Below, piece by piece: positions 38,701 to 49,900 of a stretch of DNA of 61,078 nt. Position 1 is the stretch's first letter. Each line of letters begins with the position of its first letter. The DNA comes from a virus. The notes under the pieces were generated by a model. It saw nothing but the letters and a program-made list of their open reading frames with translations, searched no databases and was not told the origin of the DNA. The DNA is taken from positions 1 through 61,078 of IMG/VR virus record IMGVR_UViG_3300034103_001378. One strand, 5' to 3'. The translations under genes were made by a program, and so were the position numbers.

Positions 38701-39084
38701 GGACTCGGCGTGCTCGTGAAGCTGCGTGATTTTGGCGGGAACATCTACCAGCGGCAGAAACCGGACTCGTTCATCCCCGGCAAGATGCTCCCGACCGCCG
38801 GATGGGAAACGAACTCAGCCACGCGCGACATGTGGGTGGGCGCAATCGCCGATGCAATCCGCGAGGGGCTTTTTGACTGCGCGTTCAGGCCGGCGGTGGC
38901 AGAGTTCCGCACGTTCGTCATTGACGACCGAGGGAAAGCGCAGGCCGCGCCGAGCAAGCATGATGATTTCGTGGCCGCGATCGGCATCGGGCTCTACTGT
39001 TTGAATTTCGCGGGCGTGTACAAGCCGATCCCGCCGCGCTCGATGTTCGCGGGCGACAAAAAGAGGTCTTCGATGTTCTCGTGA
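35734..39084 (+). CDS. terL: Terminase large subunit with N-terminal phosphatase-like domain and an intein
   Basis: The 1116-residue product has three parts. Residues 1-160 resemble a dual-specificity phosphatase: HCDQGRSRAP gives HCX5R (Cys101, Arg107), with Asp69 exactly 32 residues before the Cys. Residues 487-843 are an intein. The rest (759 residues with the intein removed) is a large terminase: ATPase KPRQKGSST (246-254) and AIWYTEA (Glu345), then nuclease IVAIDPCQGS (Asp912), VPETGNG and KHDDF (Asp1077-1078). It should cut and pump DNA into the capsid. The start is GTG overlapping the previous stop; an alternative initiation after the phosphatase-like domain is not excluded. Confidence 0.92.
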   Translation: MTRELISGKLSVGDRAACNAPRLHSAGKSACIVHGCKTCHQAKAGKLSPTDKRYLSFVEQGDLYLNLIDATTAYFQTQSFTAFLRFARDNWLDDRPITIHCDQGRSRAPMLAVLFMAKVLEIIPNTSLDDAMDAFEAQHGKLEPSEGIETYLRKNWHGIESMPVNYRGPNRRSQQYRPPDTSQITNDEAVALIQGSPIVHFATMVEIEDKDHNMVTPVPNILQMRINEAYEWCIENGIAPRLQALKPRQKGSSTFFGELFYHHARRFHTDGLIIGDESSRVMKVWQIFTEYSIRDKFPWDSKFAYDTKKASFTYADGTKGLWEYDTANDPKAGISGTRQAIWYTEAARYPKSGSRTDVKVITASLASLSKGPRSLAAMESTAEGANGFFYNNWQGAVSLEDMKAGKFGNGWIKIFAAWFEFADGVLPRAPHYEEHFHTTYSYREKRGRQLYGWTAEQIAWRRYTIASECDGDESIFDQDYPENDRDCIGGDVRIGTSDGLIPIRDARIGARCDHGIIVAKKRKGVRATIEVTTKLGYRVTCTADHRLAMPNGDFVMAHESLGQTIALQPPIFSETIHEATWDGFAGTKVSLTITEKWGRLLGYFMGDGSFHGDCISFCCCDEDMDVGEDIASLVNELMGESSTRQFKHANAHEVRLSRNKLSELLTGLGVIDTYVDHRGVQSYRRRITVPECIWRSPRFVVREFLRGLFESDGWVSKTGRSVKFFAKDPELCQQVQLLLLGFGIHSNINHVIKKTGGKEYPGCELALWVNDALRFMEVIGFVSARKQSRRATSRYCGRGRKPVEIGMADTVVGVEYAGESDVWDIQIEGTAPVFGAGGILVHNCFLQSGRPRFDDDGVTRLEIMAEREHDLAERGILTGSEANVIFVPQKEDAWLWLKEKPIRGCAYIVAIDPCQGSQSNGAKNPDAHACVVLRQPYICEKNVLHPVAVVAAIHVEPSGCRWDDSIIAERAVMLANFFGSVMIVPETGNGLGVLVKLRDFGGNIYQRQKPDSFIPGKMLPTAGWETNSATRDMWVGAIADAIREGLFDCAFRPAVAEFRTFVIDDRGKAQAAPSKHDDFVAAIGIGLYCLNFAGVYKPIPPRSMFAGDKKRSSMFS
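37192..38262 (+). mobile_element. Intein with LAGLIDADG homing endonuclease inside terL
   Basis: The 357-residue element runs from Cys487 (CIGGDVRIGTSDG) to His842-Asn843 (GGILVHN), followed by Cys844. It has a Hint block B (TCTADHRLAMPNGDFV) and two LAGLIDADG motifs (LLGYFMGDG at 600-608, LRGLFESDG at 705-713) with the expected Asp residues. Removing it joins DYPENDRD to CFLQSGRPRF, a continuous terminase sequence. All splicing residues are intact and the frame is open, so splicing and homing activity are both plausible. Codon use is slightly more A/T-rich than in the flanks. Confidence 0.95.
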
Positions 39085-39093
39085 GACTTTCCG

Positions 39094-39123
39094 CTTGACC
39101 TCGCCGATCCGATGCAGGATGCG
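39094..39123 (+). promoter_or_regulatory. Conserved element CTTGAC-N9-CCGATGCAGGATGCG, copy 1
   Basis: CTTGAC (39094-39099), nine bases, then CCGATGCAGGATGCG (39109-39123), lying 6 bases before the ATG at 39130. The same structure with one base change in the second box occurs at 55030-55059 before the portal gene, where it is in a different frame relative to the gene, so it is conserved as DNA. A promoter or protein-binding site for late genes is likely. Confidence 0.7.
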
Positions 39124-39129
39124 CGAAAC

Positions 39130-40890
39130 ATGCCGCCTACATACCACTATCCAGGCCGACGCGATCCCGAGCAGGAAGCTGAAGACAAGAGGCGCACGCG
39201 CACCTCGAATCGCGACGCAATGGAGGCGGCCGCCCGAGCAGAGCGCGCCGCGTTCCTCGCCCATATCCGGGGCACGCCGGGAGAGTTGAGCGTGCGGAAC
39301 ATGATGCCGTCGTGGGACACCTACAAAAACTCGCCCGAGATGAGCGGGAACACCGCGATGACCGATTACATTTCTCGATACAACGCGAAGAACCCGCAGC
39401 GCGCCTTCAAGCCGGAAGTGTACACGCCGCAGGCAAGACAGGCCGCGCCCGCAGTGGCTCCCGCCGCCCCGCAGAGCCGCGTGATGCAGAATGCGCCCGC
39501 GGTCGGTGTACAGGCGGGGGCTCCGCTCGCGCCGCAATCCAAGACAGCCGCTGAGATGGAAAAGCGCACCAGCGGAGGAATGGAGGACGCGCTAAACGCG
39601 CAGGGCGCAGTGCAGGACATCGCGAAGAAGAACCTGACCCCGGATCAGATGAACGAACGCGCGAGCGCCGTCCAGCAACCCGGCCCGCTCGACACGCTTC
39701 GCGATGACACGGCGGCGCGGCAGCGTGTGCTGAACCGGGACTTTAGTGGCCCGAAGCCGGATGGTCGGCCCGACGTGGTGTACGGATGGGCGGGCTACGG
39801 AGGAACCGGGCGGCAACTCGTCTCAGTGCCGAGCGGCGAGCGCAGCGGGATGGCTCACTTGGATGCACTCGGGGAGTTCCAACGGAGGCAGCAGCAGGAC
39901 AGGGCCGACGCCTACGCGGGCACGTTGCAGCGCGGACAGAAGCCTTCAGCCGAAGGCTTCGCAGCATGGAGCAAGGCGAACCCGGTGAATTACGACATGC
40001 AGTCCAGGGCAGCGCAGGCGTATGCCGACGCAGCTGTGGCACCGCGCCCGGTGGCTTTCTATGCGCCTCCGACGGCACTGAATCAGGCTCAAGCCACCGC
40101 AGCCGGAGCACCGTCAGATGCGTTCAACGTGATGAGGATGCCGGATGGCAGCTTGGGCTACGCCCGGCCCGAAGGCTCACCCACACTCACGGCCGGGCGA
40201 TCCGCGTCCGTCACGATGCCAAACGGCAAAGTGGAGCGCAGGGCATTTTCAGACACGCCGCTCACGGACGCCGTGACCAACGCGAGCATCGGGCTTGGTG
40301 GTGCCTCCGGTCTCGCGATGACCGCTGGCGCGATGGGTGCCGGGGCGATGAATACCCGAGGGGGCAGCATGATCGCGCAAGCGGTAAAGCCGCCCGGGTC
40401 AGACACCGCGGACCCGAACAGCATCGCATCGCAGGCGAAAGCAGCCACATCATCGGTTGCGAACACCCCGATGCCGATCACCAGCGCAGTGAAGCAGGCC
40501 GCGACAGGAGCCGCGACGCTGCCGACGGGATATGAAGCCGGAAAGTCGGCCTTTGGCGCACTGAAAACTGGCGCTGGACTTATCGAAGGCGGAATCAAGA
40601 ACACGAGCGACGCCATTGGCGGAACCGTCAAGGCCGCAACGAACTTCGCTCGCGGCTTTGCTGGCGCGTCACCGCTGGACAGCCTGAGCGGCCCGCAGAT
40701 CATTAGCACGGAAACCCGACGACCGGGCCCGCTGTGGAATCCGCCGCCCGACACTACGCCGCCCGCGGTTTCTGATGACGAGATGGCAAAGTGGCGCGCG
40801 AGCGTTGGCGCGCCCGATCCGAAGGAAGGCAAGGGCAATCCTTACGACAAGCGCAAGCGCAACGGAGCATACGCCTCCCTGACTCCGTAA
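39130..40890 (+). CDS. Probable virion/ejection protein
   Basis: The 586-residue product is Ala/Gln/Pro-rich with few aromatic residues and a disordered N-terminal half. A Gly/Ala-rich hydrophobic stretch (ASIGLGGASGLAMTAGAMGA) lies near residue 395, like those in proteins that cross membranes during podovirus DNA ejection. ATG 39130 is preferred over 39112, which lies inside the conserved DNA element. It precedes the giant virion protein by 12 bases. No family is recognised; role inferred from composition and position. Confidence 0.6.
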   Translation: MPPTYHYPGRRDPEQEAEDKRRTRTSNRDAMEAAARAERAAFLAHIRGTPGELSVRNMMPSWDTYKNSPEMSGNTAMTDYISRYNAKNPQRAFKPEVYTPQARQAAPAVAPAAPQSRVMQNAPAVGVQAGAPLAPQSKTAAEMEKRTSGGMEDALNAQGAVQDIAKKNLTPDQMNERASAVQQPGPLDTLRDDTAARQRVLNRDFSGPKPDGRPDVVYGWAGYGGTGRQLVSVPSGERSGMAHLDALGEFQRRQQQDRADAYAGTLQRGQKPSAEGFAAWSKANPVNYDMQSRAAQAYADAAVAPRPVAFYAPPTALNQAQATAAGAPSDAFNVMRMPDGSLGYARPEGSPTLTAGRSASVTMPNGKVERRAFSDTPLTDAVTNASIGLGGASGLAMTAGAMGAGAMNTRGGSMIAQAVKPPGSDTADPNSIASQAKAATSSVANTPMPITSAVKQAATGAATLPTGYEAGKSAFGALKTGAGLIEGGIKNTSDAIGGTVKAATNFARGFAGASPLDSLSGPQIISTETRRPGPLWNPPPDTTPPAVSDDEMAKWRASVGAPDPKEGKGNPYDKRKRNGAYASLTP

Positions 40891-40902
40891 CTTTACACAC
40901 AC

Positions 40903-43900
40903 ATGGGATTCGACGCATACGAACAGCTCGCAGTTGATCCGGGGGCGGTGGGCGATGTCGCCCGATCCATTCTCGAGACACCCTCACAGCCCGGCGAAAG
41001 CTACGCCGACACGCAATACCGCAGCGCGCAACAGGCCGGAGCCACCGCGCGCATCCAAGCGATCAAGGGCAAGCAGTGGGCCGCCCGCGGCGTGCCAAGC
41101 TACCAGGACATGCAGGGCAACACGAAGCCCGTCGTGGACGACACCGGATCGCCGCTGAGCAAGCTCGATCCGAGGCACAACATCGCCTACGACTCCACCG
41201 GCTCGCCGAAGAAGATCGATTTCGACGTGGCTGGCGGATCGCCCGTGCTGAAAGATCCGTTTGAGGGACTGGAAACCACCACCGACCCGAAGACGGGGCA
41301 CCAATACAAGATCGCGCCCGGTCTCCCGTGGCGATGGGTGAGCACGGACGCGCAGCTTGCGCAGAAGGCGGAATTTGCGCGGCAGGACGCATGGCTTTCC
41401 AGAGCCAGCGCATCCGAAGGTCGCAAGATCACGCTCCTCGAATACGGCGCAAAACCCCACCACGACGCCATCAATGACGTGCGCTCGCAGTTGAAGCAAC
41501 TCGGCGTTGCCGACACGGACCCCGTGACCGGCGATCCGCTCGACTACGACAGCCTCGTGGCCGGCATCAACAGCCAGTTCGACGGGCAGAAAAATGACAA
41601 GAACTGGGCCGGAAACGCGAAGGAATACTTCGGGATGGGCGGCTACAAGCCCGAGGCGCTGAAGGCGCAGGCCGATCTTGAACTCCAGCGCGCCGCCGCA
41701 CTCCGCGCCGCGGCCAAGGGCCACGCGCACGCACAGACGCTCGACGGAATCCGGCAGCAGGCGGAAGCCGTGCGCGCGCAGCGGATGATGATCGAGCAGA
41801 CGAGGCTCGACCACGAAACCGAGATTCTGAAGGCGCAGGGAATTGACATTTCGCAGCCGCCGCCGGACGCGCCGCAACCCGACGACTCACAGCCACAGGA
41901 AAACACCGCGCCCGACGGCAAGCCGCTGCCTCCCGCAGCACTCGCCTTGCGCGATGCACAGGCGGGAAAAAAGTCTTACAAGATTGACGAGAAATTTCAG
42001 CCGCAGTTTTCCGCCGAGCATCCGTTCGATGACCTGATGGCGATGAAAGCTGACGGATTGGTGGACGCGGAGTTTGAGAAGAAATACGCCGGCAAATTCA
42101 AGGAGGCGCAGGATCATTACGCGCAAATCGTGAAGGACGCGGGCGGCGCATCGCAGGCGAAGGCACTCATTCACGGACTCGGGCCGGCGGCGGCATTCAT
42201 GGCGGGATTCGGCCCCGGCGCCGCGGCAGGTGCCACGGTCGGCGGCGGGATTGGTGCCGCGATTGGCGGGGCAGTGTCAGCTCCGACAGCGGGGATCGCG
42301 GCACCGGCCACGGTTCCGGCGGGCGCAGGCATCGGCGCAGGCATCGGAAGCGTGATCGGCGGACTCGCCGCCGGCACAATGGCGGCATGGGCGGCTCACA
42401 AGGCGATGAACGCGCTCGGCGAATACAGCGACGTGATGAAGTCACTGAACGCCGCGGCGGAAATGCACCCGATTCTCGATGAAGTGGGCGGCCTGCTCGC
42501 ATTCTCGACCGGCGCACCGAAAGCGATCGCGAACTTGAGCAAGGTGGGCAAAATCGCGAACGCCTCCCGCGCAGCCGCGATTGCCGCGGGCGTGCCGCTG
42601 GAGGAGGCTGGCGCGACGGGCGCGAAAGTGATCGCCGCTCAACTCGCCAAGGGTGCGGCGGGCGGGCTGGCGTTTGAAGGGCTGGCACGTCCGGGATTCG
42701 ACGCCACCGTGAACCTTGTGGCCGACGGACTCGGCATCGAGCACGAGCAACTGCAATCCCCGACGGTCAAATCCCTCGCAGTGAATGCCGCGCTCGGTGT
42801 ATTGCTCGCCGGGAAGCATATTCAATTCAAGGACTTCAACGCGCAGGAAGTCGCCAGCGTGGCGCTTCGAGGACAGTTGCGCAAAGCGATGGGAGTCGGA
42901 TACGACGCGCCGCTCGACCCCGCGCAGGTGGCTCCCGTGGCTGAGAAGATGGGAATGGACAGCGCAAAGGTGGCGGAGATGGCGCAACCGATGAATCCGC
43001 AGGAAGCCGCGCTCTACGAGCAGATCGGCAAGCAAGTGGACGCCATGAAGAAAGCGGGCAGTTTCGATAACCTCAAGTTGTCGAAGCTGGAAGCGCAGCA
43101 GGCTTTCATTCCAGGACTGACGCCGGGCAAAGGCACCGCCATCACCTCGGCGACCATCGGCGGCGAGCGGGCGGAACCCGGCGCACCGGAAGGACGCGCG
43201 GGACTCGGTGGCCCCGAAGCCCCAACCCCGACAGCGCCCGGCGGAGAGCGCAACATCACGCCGAAGCCGGAGCCGACGAAGCCCGCAGAACCCGGCACGA
43301 CGAACATCGGGGAAAAACTTGGAAGCGAACTCGACAAGGTGGAGGTCACGCCGGAGCCGCCAGCGCCCACGGAACCCGCGCCTGCGGCGGTCGCGAAGGT
43401 ATCACCGGAAATCCCGAGCGACCTAGATCAGCGCATCGCGCCGGTCATGGAAGATTTCACGCAGCGCCTCGCCGACGCCGACCGCAAGATCGCGATGGCG
43501 AAAGGGCAAGGGAACAGCGACGTGATCGCCGAAGCGAAGGCGGAGAAGGATGCGATTTTCGAGGACATGAAGCAGCGTCTCGGCACGGACATTCCCGAGC
43601 AGGTGCCGCAGATCGTCCGCGACCGGCTCGAAGGCGGCGCGCACGATTGGGAGGACGGGAAGGGGCTGCGGGAGAAAAAAGCCTACCGCTACGTCATTGA
43701 CCAGCACGAAGGCGAGCAAGGAATGGGAGAGCCGTCGTTCTACGTGATCCGAAACTTGGATACCGGAAAGGAATCCGATCCTTACGAGAAACGAGAGGAT
43801 GCAGAGGCTTTCTTGCGCGCTCATGGAAAAGGCGGAGTTGCGCCGGAAGGGTGGGTTGAACCAGAGAAACCATCGGTGCTTCCAGACGCGAAGCCTCCGC

Positions 43901-46900
43901 ACGAAAAGATCATTGGCGAAAGCCAGTTTCATTCGGACAGGCGTGAACTTGGAAAGCCGACTACCTTTAAGACATGGGAGGCGTATGATAGTTGGCTGAA
44001 AACCAAGTCTGACAAGTTCCTGACGGATGCGCTAGGAACCCAGGCGAAAAATCTAATTGATCAGATTAAGCAAGAGGCTTCCGGGATGCGTATTCCGAAG
44101 AGCGATCGGTCGAATCTGGAAACCAGAATCAACATCGGTGCGGTGTTCAAGGAGGCGTTGCGTCGTGGATTGCCAGTACCTGAATCCGAGGGGCTTTCGC
44201 AATACACGGGATCAAGACCGGCGCGAAAGGAAGCGCCTAGACAAAATGCATTACCAGAACCACCCGCACCCAATGAGCCAAAGCTACCCGCAAGCGAACG
44301 CAACGACCAAAGCAAACCTGAAGGCGCAAAGCCCGCAGGTGGAGCAAGCGAAGTGGCGAAAACCGAAGAAGGCAAACCCGGCGGCGAGCCCGCTGGACAG
44401 GCTGGCGGTAAGCCCGATGCGGAAACGGTAGAGCGGCGGAAGAAGATCGTCGGCACGGTGAACGTCGCCATGCGCGGCCACGCGAAGGAGTTGAGCAATC
44501 TCGGCCACATCGCCCGCGCGCACGAGGCGGAGCTTCCCGAATCGAACAAGAGCGGAATCGCGCTCCACAATGGCAAGATCACTGTGGATGCCGCGAAGCT
44601 CGACGCGGCGACGGAGCAAATGACGCCAAAGGAGCGCGAGACCTACATCAACGCGGCAATCGGCGAGGAGGTTCTTCATAAAGGATTCAAGAACTTCGTC
44701 AATGAGTCACCCGCGAACCGCGCGCGCGCGCTGAAGCTCATCGAGGACGAGCCCGCCGCGGTGGAGTATCTGCAAAAACACTACAAGGGATTCGACGCCC
44801 TTGATCCGGAACACAAAGCGGCCGAGATCGCCCGCGTGATCATGCAAGGCAAGGCCGGAGTGACCACCGAGAGCACTTGGAAATTTATCGAGGACTTGAT
44901 CGCGCACATCAAGCGCATCCTCGGCAACATGACCGACGCGACGCGCAAGCTGATCGCGGACATCGAGGCGCGGATGAAGGGCGCGGAGACGGAGAAGGCA
45001 GCGAAGAAGCCGAAGGCCGAGAAACCCGCAACCCGTCCAGAGCGGCGCGATCTTAATCCTGACGAGCAGCGGAAGGTTGATGCCTTGCGCGCGGAGATCA
45101 TAAAGCTGATCCAAGGGCGTCCGGTCGCTTACGACATGGCGATGAACGACAAAGGCGCATCGCTTGCGCGTCTCGAAAAACAGATCGCAGAGAAGCAGGG
45201 TGAGATCGATGGGATTTACGACAACGCGCGCAAGGCAGAAACGCCAGAGAAACCAAAGCCCAAGAGCAACAGCGTCGGAGTGAACGAGAGGGGGCAGCAG
45301 CTTTACGAGGACGAAAACGGCGTGCGCTACCGCATCGAGGACGGCGTGAAGATTTCCGCGCCCGTGTATATCGTGCCGACTCGCGCGGGCGTGAAAGCCC
45401 AGAAGCAGACACCGGAAGGCGAATGGCGCACCGCGGAAGAAGCCGCCGCCGAGAAACCGAAATCCCCGCTCCCGAACTTAGAGTCCCAAAAGCCCGCCGT
45501 TCTTGAACCGCACGCCACATTTGCAGAACGCCGCGCGCTGTCCGAGAAGTGGCTGAATACGCTCTCGCCGGATGCGCTGCTGAAGAAGATGGCGGAATAC
45601 GGCATCCCGGCCAAGCGCGCACAAAAGGTGTGGGACAAGGCACGCAACCGGAAGCCCGACGACACCAAGGACTACGCCGAGGACTTCCAGCTCGAAGCCG
45701 GAGACGATCTTTCATTCTGGGAGAAGTCCGCGAAATCCCCGCTCCCGAACCGGGGCAGCGTGCTGCCGGAGAAGAAGGCGGATGCGCCGAAGCTCTCGCC
45801 GGGCGCGCAGGCCATCAAGGACAAGCTGGGTGATCTGTTTTCAGCGGCGGCGCCTGAGCCGCGTTACGACGCTCCGATCCCGCGCGAGAAGCGCGATGCA
45901 CTGAACTCTCTGACGGCTGACCTGATTGACAGCCACGGCGTTGACACTCCTGAGAAGCTGGCCACCGCGCTGACGGAACTCGGCCCGAAGGCGTTGGCGT
46001 TCTCGCAAAACATTTGGTTCAAGATGAAAAGCGAAGGGGCGCAAGGTTCGGCTGAACCGGACTGGAAATCCATCTACGCGCAGCTTGCGCCCGAACCGAA
46101 AACCGATATCGTAACACCAGATGAGCAACCAGCCACTACCCCCGAACTTGAAAGTCCTGCGGATGATAATGGCGATGGTGGAACAACGCCTGGAGGCGCA
46201 GAATCCGGGGCTGGTGGAAAAATTACAGGAGGAGGGAAAGTGGAAGGCGCAACTGGCGGAACGGGCGAAGAACCTGTTTCAGACGGAGAGGGCGCTTCTT
46301 CAGGAGGGAAGATCAAAGCAGGAAGCGAGGGAGACAGCGATGAACGAGTGGGCGACATTTCCGCCGGACGCGGAAACCTCCGACTCGAACTCAGCGACGG
46401 CATCGGCGAAGGCGGACTGACCCGGAAGTTTCGCGACAACGTATCCGCGATCAAGACGCTTCGCGCGATCGAAGCGGAACGCCGGGACGCAACGCCAGAG
46501 GAACAGAAGACGCTCGCGCGGTATGTCGGATGGGGCGGGCTGGCTGAAAAGGCATTCCAGCCTGGCGGGGAGTTCTACGACGAGATGCAGGCACTCGGAC
46601 TGAGCGACGACGAGATGGCGAGCGCGCGCCGCAGCACGACAAACGCGCACTACACCGCCCCGGAGATGGTGCAGGGCATTTGGGGCGCGCTCGCTAAGAT
46701 GGGATTCCAGAGCGGGCGCATCACGGAGCCTGCAATGGGCCCCGGGAGCTTCTACGGCTTCATGCCGGCGGAGATCGCGCGCTACTCCAGCTTGACCGGC
46801 ATCGAGATGGACAATCTCACGTCTCGGATCGCCAGGGCGCTCTATCCTGAGTCAAAAGTATGGAACCGCCCGTTCGAGAAGCACGTCATGGCGGACAACT

Positions 46901-49900
46901 CACAGGATCTCATCGTGAGCAATTTCCCGTTCAGTGACGCCGATCACCCGAACGATCCGCGCTACAACAAGATCAACCCGAACCTGCACGATTATTTCTT
47001 CCTGAAATCGCTCGATAAGGTGCGACCCGGCGGATTCGTGGTCGCCATCACTTCGATCGGCACGATGGATAAGATGGGATCGGCGGTGCGTGAGGTTCTT
47101 TCCGCGAAGGCGAATCTTGTCGCGGCGTTCCGACTGCCGAACACGATGTTCAAGGGGAACGCGGCCACGGAAGTCACGACCGACCTGATCATCCTGCAAA
47201 AACGGGGCCCCGGCGTTCCAATGGAGCATAAGGACTGGCTAAACCCTGTCCACATCACCACGAGGACCGGAGACGAGATCCGCATCAACCAGTATTTCCG
47301 AGACAACCCCTCAAACATGCTCGGGATCATGACGAGCGAAGGGAAGATGTACGGCAAGCCGACCACTGGCGAGGACGGCAAGAAAGTCGGAAGCAAGGCG
47401 CTTCTCTCGGATGGCCGAACCGTCGCCCAACTCATCGAGCAGATCAAAAAAACGCTCCCTGAAAACATCTTTGTTCCCGAAGACAAGCAGGCGGCGACCA
47501 TCCGCAATGCCGACGAACTAGAATTTGACCCGAACTCTGAAAAGGACGGATCGTTCGTTCTGCACAAGAACGAGGTGAGAGTGTTCCGCGGCGGAGAAGT
47601 CGAGCGCCCGAGGAAGGAGATTTCACCCACCACGAAGCGGCACACGCTGCTTTCCGGCTACATCGAGAGCGGTCACGTCGAGATTGACGACGACGGCACC
47701 GTGAAGCGCACCGGGGCGGCGTGGCCGGAATCGAAGAACCCGACCGACATCAAGCTGCGCGCCGAAATCGAGGCCGGCGACATCACGGGCGAGCAATACA
47801 AGGAGTTCCGCGAGGTCGAAGAAAAATACGAAGACCCGCTCACCGGATCGGAGCGAACCACCACCGTTGAGAGGCAGTTCAGCACGTATGCCTTCGATGG
47901 GGATTTCACCAAGGCGGACTACGAGCGGATCAAGCAGTTGATCCCGTTGAGAAAGTCGCTGAAGGCGGTTCTACACGCCCAGGTCACGAATGCGGACGAC
48001 GCCACGCTTGCGGCGATGCAGAAGGATCTGAACGTGTTCTACGATACCTACGTAAAGGAGAACGGATTCCTGCACGAAGGGAAGACGCGCGCGGCGTTTC
48101 AGGATGATCCGTTCTACCCGGCGCTGATGGCGCTCGAGGATTACGACGCCACGAACAACGAGACGACCAAGACGGACATTTTCAGCAAGCGGACGCGCCC
48201 GCGCAAGGAACCGCTCACCGGACTGACCGGGACCACTCGCGAGAACATGACAAAGATCATGGCGCAGACCGGCAAGGTGGACGTGGAGCTTCAGGCGAAG
48301 CTCTCCATGAGAGATCCCGATGAACTCGGGGACGAGATGGTGCGCGAGGGGCTTGTGTTCCGGGATGCCGTCACCGGCAACTACGTCGAGCGCGAGGAGT
48401 ATCTTTCCGGCAACATCTACGAGAAGCTGCACGCCGCAGAGGAAGCGGCGAAGTCGGACGAATCATTCCGCAAGAACATCGAGGAACTGACGAAGGCGAT
48501 CCCTGAACTACGCCCCGTTGAGCGGATCGGATTCTCCTTGGGTGCTGCGTGGATCGATCCGCACACCTATTCCGAGTTCGTAAAGCACATCTACCGCGAC
48601 CGGGGGCAGGCTTCGGAGTTCAAATACAAGAACGGCAGATGGGAGGTCAATGTGCCCGTGCGCGGAAACGCCGAGGGATTTGGAACCGAAGACGTTTCCA
48701 CCGAGGAACTGATCTCGCAGTCCATGAATCTTTCGTCCCCGACGGTTCGCAAGCGATTCGATGACGGATCATCCGTCGTGCTCGAAAAGGAAACGAAGCT
48801 GGCGCGGATGGCTCAAAACCGACTGAAACAGGAGTTCAAGAACTTCATCCTCGACAACCCGGACATCCACGAGCCGCTGGTGAAGAAATTCAACGAACTG
48901 GCGAACGCAATCCGCCCGCGCACGTACGATGCGCCCTACTCCACGCTGGAGGGGATGAATCCTGAAATCTCGCTTCGGAAGCATCAGCTCGATTTCGTTT
49001 GGCGCGCGACCGTGGACGGTAAGGCGGTGGCGGCGCACGTAGTCGGCGGGGGGAAGACGTTCGCCTTCATCGGCGCGGGCATGGAGTGGAAGCGCATGGG
49101 GCTCGCGAGCAAGCCCATGTATATCGTGCCGAACCATCTTCTGCGCAGTGGGCAGACCGCATCGGACTTCTACCGGATGTATCCGACCGCGAAGATTCTC
49201 ACGGTGACGGAACGCGATTTCACGGCAAAGCGCCGACAGAGGCTCATGGCGCGGATTGCAACGGGGAATTGGGACGCCGTGCTGATCGGTCACAGCCAGA
49301 TCGGATCGATCCCGGTGTCGCCGGATCTCATGGCCGCGCACATCCAGGGCGAGCTTGCGGAACTTGAGGAAGCATTGCGCGCCACGAAGGACGAGGTGGA
49401 TCCAAACTCCAAGCAGGGGAAGAAGCGCATCAAGGCGCTAGAGGCGTCGCTTGCGGCAAAGCGGAGCAAGATGGAGAAGCTGCTCGATCCGCGGCGCGCG
49501 GACAAGGCACTTTACTTCGAGGAGCTTGGCGTGGATGCCATCATTATTGACGAGGCCCACGAGTTCAAGAATCTGAACTTCTGGACGAAGCTGAACAACA
49601 TCGGCGGCCTTGGGAGCGCGAACACGGAGACGATCAAGACCGCGCAACTGAAGGTGAAGACCGACTACATCCTTCGGCAGAATAATGGCCGCAACCTACT
49701 GTTCGCCACTGGCACGCCGATCACCAACACGATCGCCGAGGTCTATCTGCTTCAGAAGTACATCGCGCAGGATCTCCTAGACGCCGCCGGCATCAAATAC
49801 TTTGACGAGTGGGCGCAGATGTTCGCGGACGTGCGCGAGGTTGCGGAAATCTCACCCGACGGGCAGACGTTCCAGAACAAGGCGAAATTCGTCGAGTTCA

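Noticed and set aside
39112-39129. ATG at 39112 as start of the ejection-protein candidate
   Set aside because: It lies in the CCGATGCAGGATGCG element that is repeated out of frame before the portal gene, so the six extra codons are probably not translated.
44057-44431. Plus-strand frame inside the giant ORF linker, considered as a second overprinted gene
   Set aside because: Its N-terminal half is Arg-rich antisense-like sequence and only the last 50 residues look ordered; much weaker than the 46121 frame.
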